Positions 59,202 through 64,000 of a stretch of DNA of 64,000 bases are shown in pieces. Below the pieces are notes generated by a model. That model was not told where the DNA came from, made no database searches, and was given only the letters and a program-made list of their open reading frames with translations. Position 1 is the stretch's first letter; every line of letters starts with the position of its first letter. Source of the stretch: Nocardioides lianchengensis (lineage in GTDB: Bacteria > Actinomycetota > Actinomycetes > Propionibacteriales > Nocardioidaceae); NCBI RefSeq assembly GCF_900101465.1, contig NZ_FMZM01000006.1, forward strand, positions 155,315 through 219,314. The letters are read 5' to 3'. Made by a program: the position numbers and the translations under genes.

Positions 59202-62200
59202 ATGTCTGTTCACCCCCCGAGGCGCCGCTGGTCGGCGCGAGGACTGGCTCTGCTGGGACCCGTGGCGCTGGTCGTCACGACCCTCGCCGGGGCTGATCTG
59301 CCCGGCGTCGGCGCGGAGCCCGGATCGCCGCCCGTCGTGCTGCAGCGCGAGCCCGGCGAGGAGCCGATGGTCGTCGACGTCCTCCTCGACGACACGGCTG
59401 AGATGGACCGGCTCGTCGCCACCGGCGTCGACCTGGATCACGGTGTCGAGCGCACCCCCGATGGGTTGAAGGTGCGCGCCGTCGTCACCGACAGCGAGAT
59501 CGCCACTCTCAAGAAGGCCGGCTACGAGTTCGGTGAGGTCCTCTACACCGCCGACGACTCGGCTGCCGCCCTCGCCGGGCGCGAGGCCACGATCGCGGCG
59601 GACTCCGCCGCGAACCGGGCCGTCGCGCGGGGGGCGAAGACCGGCCTCCGGGCGCTCCCGGGTTCGACCCCGGCGGACTCCTCGGACGTCCGGATCATCC
59701 GCGCCGACTACTACACCAGCTTCGGGGTCGGGGTGCTGTCCGTCGAGGCGAAGCTGCTTCCGGCGAGCACCACGAGCCCCCCGCTCACGGTGCAGCGCGA
59801 CAGCGGGCCCGGGACGCCGATGGGCTCGGGCGGCACGCAGACCGTCTCGCGCTTCGTCGATGCCGGCGTGTACCTCTACCACCTCGGCGCGACCAACGTG
59901 AACGTCGACGTCCGCGGGGAGTCCGTCCGTCCCGACCGGATCCAGATCACCAGCCCGAGCGGTGACGTGGCGATCGCGAAGGTCAACGACTGGCTGCCCA
60001 CCGGGACCGAGGACGACCCGTTCAAGGGGGCGGGCTACCAGGAGGACTTCATCTCGAAGTACCTGGTCCCGACCGAGCTCTACCAGCGCGTCGAGCAGCT
60101 GGCCGCGACGTACCCCGACCTCGCCGAGGTGGTCACCCTCCCGAACGCCTCGCAGGGCTACCGGCGCAAGGCTCAGGCGATGCTGGAGCCGACCAACCGC
60201 CTGACGGCGACGATCAGCGGACAGGACGTCGACCTGCCGTATGCCGCCGCGACCAGCGGGGCCTGGGCGACGCTGGCGCCCACCGCGGGCACCACCCCGT
60301 CGGCGGTCGCCGTACGACGGGTGAGCGCCGCGGCGAACCCTGCCTGGCCCGCAGCGACGCCGGCCATGGGGTGCGGCACCCTGAGCGGGCTGACCGGCGC
60401 GATCGCGGTCATCGACCGGGGCGAGTGCAGCCTCGCGGACAAGGTGCTGAACGCGCAGAATGCCGGCGCCGTCGCCGTGGCGCTCGTCAACGCCACCACC
60501 GGCCTGGCGTCCGCGCCGAGCGGCAGTGCCACGCCGACCGGCGGCTCGACGGCGGTCACGCTGCCGACCGTCGGCATCTCCTTGATGGACGCGACCCGGA
60601 TCCGCAACGGCGGCAGCACGGTGACCGGTCGTCTGGTGCCGGCCGCGGTCGTCCCGAACAGCTCGCGGATCGGCGTCGAGTCGCTGGCCTGGGGCCACGA
60701 GGGCGGCAACGACGTCACCGTCCAGGTCGTCGACCCCGCCGCGCCCGACGCGCCGCTGAGCGTCAGCGTCACCGGAACGGCCATCACCGTGAGTGCCGCG
60801 ACCGACGGCGCCGGGGCGATCGTCAGCACCGCCACCCAGGTGATCGCCGCGCTGCTCGCGGAGCCCGCTGCCGCGGCCCTGGTCGACGCCTACCCCTACC
60901 GGACCGAGACCGGCAGCGGCGTCGTTCGCGCGACCCCGGTGGTCCGCCTCAGCGACAACCTCAACGCTCCGGCCTGGGTCTCGCGGGACCCGCACCCGGT
61001 CTACGCGCTGAAGATCGGCAAGACCCGGAACGGATCCAAGCCGGGCGTCCTGGCCTACGCCCAGGAGCACGCCCGCGAGTGGGTGCCCCCGCTGGTGACG
61101 CTCGAGGCGGCGGAGCGGCTGCTGCGCAACTACGCGACGCACGCGCCGACCCGCGAGCTGGTCGACAACCTGGAGATCTGGATCGCGCCGTCGATCAACC
61201 CCGACGGTGGCCACTACTCGTTCTTCGACTTCGCCTCGCAGCGCCGCAACATGACCCGGCACTGCGTGAAGGGCGGGGTGTACGACGCGACCGGCCGCAA
61301 CAGCTGGGGCGTCGACCTGAACCGCAACTTCACCGAGTACAGCGCGCACGACGGCTACTCGGGCGCGTCGGCGACCAACTGCACCAGCGACACCTACGCC
61401 GGCCCGACCGAGCTCTCGGAGCCGGAGGCTCGCAACGTCGACTGGATGATGGCGCGGCCCAACATGCGCTACTCGATGAACATGCACTCGTCGGGTGACT
61501 ACTTCATGTGGGCGCCGGGCTCCTACAAGGACGCGGGTCGAGAGACGGCACCGCGCCCGAGCGTCGGCGAGGAGGCCTACTTCTGGCAGGCCTCGAACCG
61601 GATCCTCACCGCCATCAAGCGTGAGCGGGGCATGACGGTCACCCCGGCCCGGACCGGGCCGATCATCGACGTGCTCTACTCCGCGGCCGGCAACTCCGGC
61701 GACCTCGCCTGGTACAAGTACGGGCTCTACGGCTGGAACTTCGAGGTCGGCCGCACCTTCCAGCCGCCGTTCGAGTCGCTCACGCCCACCGGGCCCGGGG
61801 CGCACCAGGAGGCGATGGAGTACGCCAACGGCCTCGTCGAGCTGCTCCGCGTCGCCCGGGACCACGACGTCGACGTGACGGCCCCGAAGACGGCGCTGGA
61901 GTTCGTGGAGACGTCCGACCCCGAGCAGGTCGAGTTCGTGTTCACCTCCGACGAGGCGGTCGAGATCTTCTACACGCTCGACGGCACCGTCCCCACCACG
62001 AGCACCGCGACCGAGTGGAAGTCGGCCGGCGACCGCGAGGGTGGTGAGCGGGTCCGGGTCCCCAAGGGCACGCGGGTCCTCTGGTACGCGGTCGACGCGG
62101 CCGGCAACGTCGAGGCGGGCTACGACCCGACCAGGACGGACGGGCGCGGCTATCGCAAGTGGATCGCCGACCCCGCCTGGGAGCCCGAGGCGGCGACGCC

Positions 62201-62792
62201 GGAGGTCAGGCTCACGGTCTCGCCGACCAGCCTGCAGCAGGGCCGTACGGCGACCGCCACGGTGGCGGTGACCGCCGAGAACGACTTTGACCTGGCGCCC
62301 TCGGGCACCGTCACGGTCCGCGCCGGCGGCGTCGCGGTCGGGGAGATCGTCCTGGGTGCCGACGGCACCGGCCGCGGGACGGTCGGCCCGTTCACCACGG
62401 CCGGCTCGATCCCGGTCACGGCGTCGTACGCCGGTGACGACCTGACCGCGGCGGGCACGTCGGCCGCCGTACCGGTCCGGGTCGTCGCCGCACCCGTGGC
62501 CAAGGTCGCTTCCCAGACCCGGGTCCTGAAGGTTCGCCCGAAGGCGGTCACCCGGACCACCCGGCCCCGGCTGACGGTCGAAGTCACCGCGTCGCGGCCG
62601 GTCACCGGTCCGGTCGTGGTCCGGTCCGGCGGCAAGGTCGTCGGGCGCGGGACGGTCACGGCGAACGGACGCCTGGTCGTGCGCCTGGCGAAGCTGGGAC
62701 GGCCCGGGCGCAAGGTGCTCGCGGTCCGCTACCTCGGCAACGCGCAGGTGAAGGCGTCGGCGACGCGGGTGGTGGTGCGCGTCCGGCGCTGA
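59202..62792 (+). CDS. secreted M14 zinc carboxypeptidase with inserted PA domain and C-terminal Ig-like domains
   Basis: A 1196-residue exported metallocarboxypeptidase. The ATG at 59202 has GAAGGAG upstream and begins a signal peptide (RRRWSARGLALLGPVALVVT). The M14 domain starts near 285 (YLVPTELYQRVEQLAATYP), is interrupted by a PA-type domain (MGCGTLSGLTGAIAVIDRGEC), and resumes with zinc ligands in YAQEHAREWVPP, then INPDGG, WGVDLNRNF, the third zinc His in NMHSSGDY and the catalytic Glu in GWNFEVGRT. After it come a chitobiase-C-like module (VFTSDEAVEIFYTLDGTVPTT) and two Ig-like domains. It probably trims C-terminal residues from extracellular peptides. No wall anchor is seen. Confidence 0.9.
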   Translation: MSVHPPRRRWSARGLALLGPVALVVTTLAGADLPGVGAEPGSPPVVLQREPGEEPMVVDVLLDDTAEMDRLVATGVDLDHGVERTPDGLKVRAVVTDSEIATLKKAGYEFGEVLYTADDSAAALAGREATIAADSAANRAVARGAKTGLRALPGSTPADSSDVRIIRADYYTSFGVGVLSVEAKLLPASTTSPPLTVQRDSGPGTPMGSGGTQTVSRFVDAGVYLYHLGATNVNVDVRGESVRPDRIQITSPSGDVAIAKVNDWLPTGTEDDPFKGAGYQEDFISKYLVPTELYQRVEQLAATYPDLAEVVTLPNASQGYRRKAQAMLEPTNRLTATISGQDVDLPYAAATSGAWATLAPTAGTTPSAVAVRRVSAAANPAWPAATPAMGCGTLSGLTGAIAVIDRGECSLADKVLNAQNAGAVAVALVNATTGLASAPSGSATPTGGSTAVTLPTVGISLMDATRIRNGGSTVTGRLVPAAVVPNSSRIGVESLAWGHEGGNDVTVQVVDPAAPDAPLSVSVTGTAITVSAATDGAGAIVSTATQVIAALLAEPAAAALVDAYPYRTETGSGVVRATPVVRLSDNLNAPAWVSRDPHPVYALKIGKTRNGSKPGVLAYAQEHAREWVPPLVTLEAAERLLRNYATHAPTRELVDNLEIWIAPSINPDGGHYSFFDFASQRRNMTRHCVKGGVYDATGRNSWGVDLNRNFTEYSAHDGYSGASATNCTSDTYAGPTELSEPEARNVDWMMARPNMRYSMNMHSSGDYFMWAPGSYKDAGRETAPRPSVGEEAYFWQASNRILTAIKRERGMTVTPARTGPIIDVLYSAAGNSGDLAWYKYGLYGWNFEVGRTFQPPFESLTPTGPGAHQEAMEYANGLVELLRVARDHDVDVTAPKTALEFVETSDPEQVEFVFTSDEAVEIFYTLDGTVPTTSTATEWKSAGDREGGERVRVPKGTRVLWYAVDAAGNVEAGYDPTRTDGRGYRKWIADPAWEPEAATPEVRLTVSPTSLQQGRTATATVAVTAENDFDLAPSGTVTVRAGGVAVGEIVLGADGTGRGTVGPFTTAGSIPVTASYAGDDLTAAGTSAAVPVRVVAAPVAKVASQTRVLKVRPKAVTRTTRPRLTVEVTASRPVTGPVVVRSGGKVVGRGTVTANGRLVVRLAKLGRPGRKVLAVRYLGNAQVKASATRVVVRVRR

Positions 62793-62811
62793 GCGGGCGC
62801 TCGCACGATCG

Positions 62812-62847
62812 GCGGGCCGGTGGCACCTCGGGGTGTCGCCGGCCCGC
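62812..62847. terminator. hairpin between carboxypeptidase and serB
   Basis: GCGGGCCGG (62812-62820) pairs with CCGGCCCGC (62839-62847) around an 18-base loop that can itself pair in part (CACC/GGTG). It lies between convergent genes and suits both. Confidence 0.65.
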
Positions 62848-62856
62848 AGCCCGTCG

Positions 62857-64000
62857 TCAGACCGGCGGCGCCGGGGTCACGAAGCCGGCCTCGGCGTCGG
62901 CGGCCTCGATCTCCTCGCGGGAGATGCCGAGCAGGTAGAGGATCGCGTCGAGGTAGGGCACGTTGACCGAGGTGTCGGCGGCGTCGCGGACCAGGGGCTT
63001 GGCGTTGTAGGCGATGCCGAGGCCGGCCGCGTTGAGCATGTCGAGGTCGTTGGCGCCGTCGCCGATGGCGATCGTGGCGGCCTCGGAGACCCCCACCTCG
63101 GCGGCGAACTCGCGCAGCGCCTGCGCCTTGGCGGCCCGGTCGACGACCGCGCCGACGATGTCGCCGGTGAGGTGGCCGTCCACGATCTCCAGCTCGTTGG
63201 CCCGGGCGAAGTGGATCCCGAGGTCGGCGGCGAGCCGGTCGGTGATGTGGGTGAAGCCGCCCGAGACGATCGCGAACCGGTAGCCCAGCCGTCGCAGGGT
63301 CCGGACCATCGTGCGCGCGCCCGGGGCGAGCAGGATGGCGTCGTACACCTCGTCGAGGGCGGAGGCCGGTACGCCGGCCAGCAGCCGGACCCGCTCGCGC
63401 AGCGACTGCTCGAAGTCGAGCTCGCCGCGCATCGCCCGCTCGGTGATCGCGGCGACCTCCGCCTCGCAGCCGGCGTGGGCGGCGATCATCTCGATCACCT
63501 CGCCCTGGATGAGCGTGGAGTCGACGTCCATGACGATCAGCCGCATGCCGCGCCGCAGCAGGTTGGCCGGCTGCACCGCCACGTCGATGTTCTGGCGGGC
63601 GGCCTCGACCGCGAGCACGGCACGCAGCGCGTCGGGCTCGGCACCCGAGACGTGCAGGTCGATGGCGGTGACGGGGTAGCGCGCCATCCGCTCGATCCGG
63701 TCGATGTTGGCGCCGGCGTCGGCGATGCGACCGGCGATGGCCGACATCGCGGTCGCCTTGAGGGGGCTGCCGATCACCGTGACGTGGGAGCGGCCCTCGG
63801 GGCGGGGCCGGTTGTCGCCGGTGCCGCGGTCGACGTCGACGCTCATCCCGAGCTCGTCGGCGACCTGCTCGACAGCGGTGCGCAGCCGCTTCCAGTCGCG
63901 GGGCGCGGTGACCAGGACACCCAGGACGAGGCGTCGGCGGAGCACGATCTGCTCGACGTCGACGACCTCGACGCCGGCCCGCGCGAGGGTGGCGAACACG
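62857..64000 (-). CDS. serB: phosphoserine phosphatase, N-terminus cut by window edge
   Basis: Final step of serine synthesis, removing phosphate from O-phosphoserine. About 380 residues are visible. An N-terminal ACT-type region (LFATLARAGVEVVDVEQIV and a second ACT-like part near VTVIGSPLKATAM) is followed by the HAD phosphatase domain. That domain has the nucleophile motif MDVDSTLIQGEVIE, motif II in AIVSGGFTHI and motif IV in IGDGANDLDML. The frame runs off the window and about 20 residues of the first ACT domain should lie beyond base 64000, so the GTG at 63999 is probably not the true start. Confidence 0.93.
   Translation of the reverse strand, partial: VFATLARAGVEVVDVEQIVLRRRLVLGVLVTAPRDWKRLRTAVEQVADELGMSVDVDRGTGDNRPRPEGRSHVTVIGSPLKATAMSAIAGRIADAGANIDRIERMARYPVTAIDLHVSGAEPDALRAVLAVEAARQNIDVAVQPANLLRRGMRLIVMDVDSTLIQGEVIEMIAAHAGCEAEVAAITERAMRGELDFEQSLRERVRLLAGVPASALDEVYDAILLAPGARTMVRTLRRLGYRFAIVSGGFTHITDRLAADLGIHFARANELEIVDGHLTGDIVGAVVDRAAKAQALREFAAEVGVSEAATIAIGDGANDLDMLNAAGLGIAYNAKPLVRDAADTSVNVPYLDAILYLLGISREEIEAADAEAGFVTPAPPV

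Overview
The window is a chromosomal segment of a high-GC Gram-positive actinobacterium. The best fit is Nocardioides or another member of the Nocardioidaceae. The evidence is very high GC with strong third-position GC bias, frequent GTG starts, NTGA start/stop overlaps, an actinobacterial gene order (tkt-tal-pgi-zwf; ctaB/ctaA; sufR-B-D-C-S-U-T; fabG-inhA type fabI), and many start codons that sit 6-7 bases after a TANNNT hexamer, as expected of leaderless transcripts. This placement comes from gene content and composition only.

Layout. 1-5378 (minus): pentose-phosphate operon tkt-tal-pgi-zwf, with zwf cut by the window edge. 5478-6434 (plus): heme O synthase ctaB. 6626-17327 (plus): a tightly coupled polysaccharide locus with three GT2 and two GT4 glycosyltransferases, a GT-C-like membrane protein, a polysaccharide deacetylase, a small Cys/His protein, and a flippase fused to an outward-facing glycoside hydrolase domain. 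17309-19967 (minus): heme A synthase ctaA and an ABC-2 exporter. 20065-27422 (plus): two small membrane proteins, then the SUF iron-sulfur operon led by its repressor gene sufR, with a SufR-like palindrome at its start. 27423-34998: terminators, a Vms1-like release factor, a kinase-like phosphotransferase, an orphan histidine kinase, a short cytochrome P450, an unrecognised 29-residue peptide gene with its own signals, a CheY-like regulator, a zinc metallopeptidase and an ABC-F ATPase. 35067-41347 (minus): a large secreted protein with thioredoxin-like units and Ig repeats, a membrane-anchored FnIII/Ig protein, and a DAACS symporter. 41637-49831: a QueA-family enzyme, two SDRs, an enoyl-CoA hydratase, an ABC exporter, SURF1, MoaA, two small conserved-type proteins and dodecin. 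50044-53266 (plus): fabG, fabI, and a CphA-like Mur ligase without ATP-grasp. 53481-58007 (minus): cyanophycin-type operon cphB-cphA-cupin-hypothetical. 58043-64000: SixA phosphatase, DUF1990, a secreted M14 carboxypeptidase with an inserted PA domain, and 5'-truncated serB.

How it fits together. CtaB and CtaA build heme A and SURF1 helps insert it into cytochrome oxidase. The SUF genes form an autoregulated Fe-S operon that can supply Fe-S enzymes such as MoaA. The 10.7-kb polysaccharide locus lies between ctaB and ctaA, which are near each other in Mycobacterium, so it looks like an accessory insertion in a conserved block. The genes at 51.6-58.0 kb look like synthesis and breakdown of a cyanophycin-like polymer, with an extra ligase of unusual architecture. 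I saw no rRNA, tRNA, CRISPR array, insertion sequence or phage gene.
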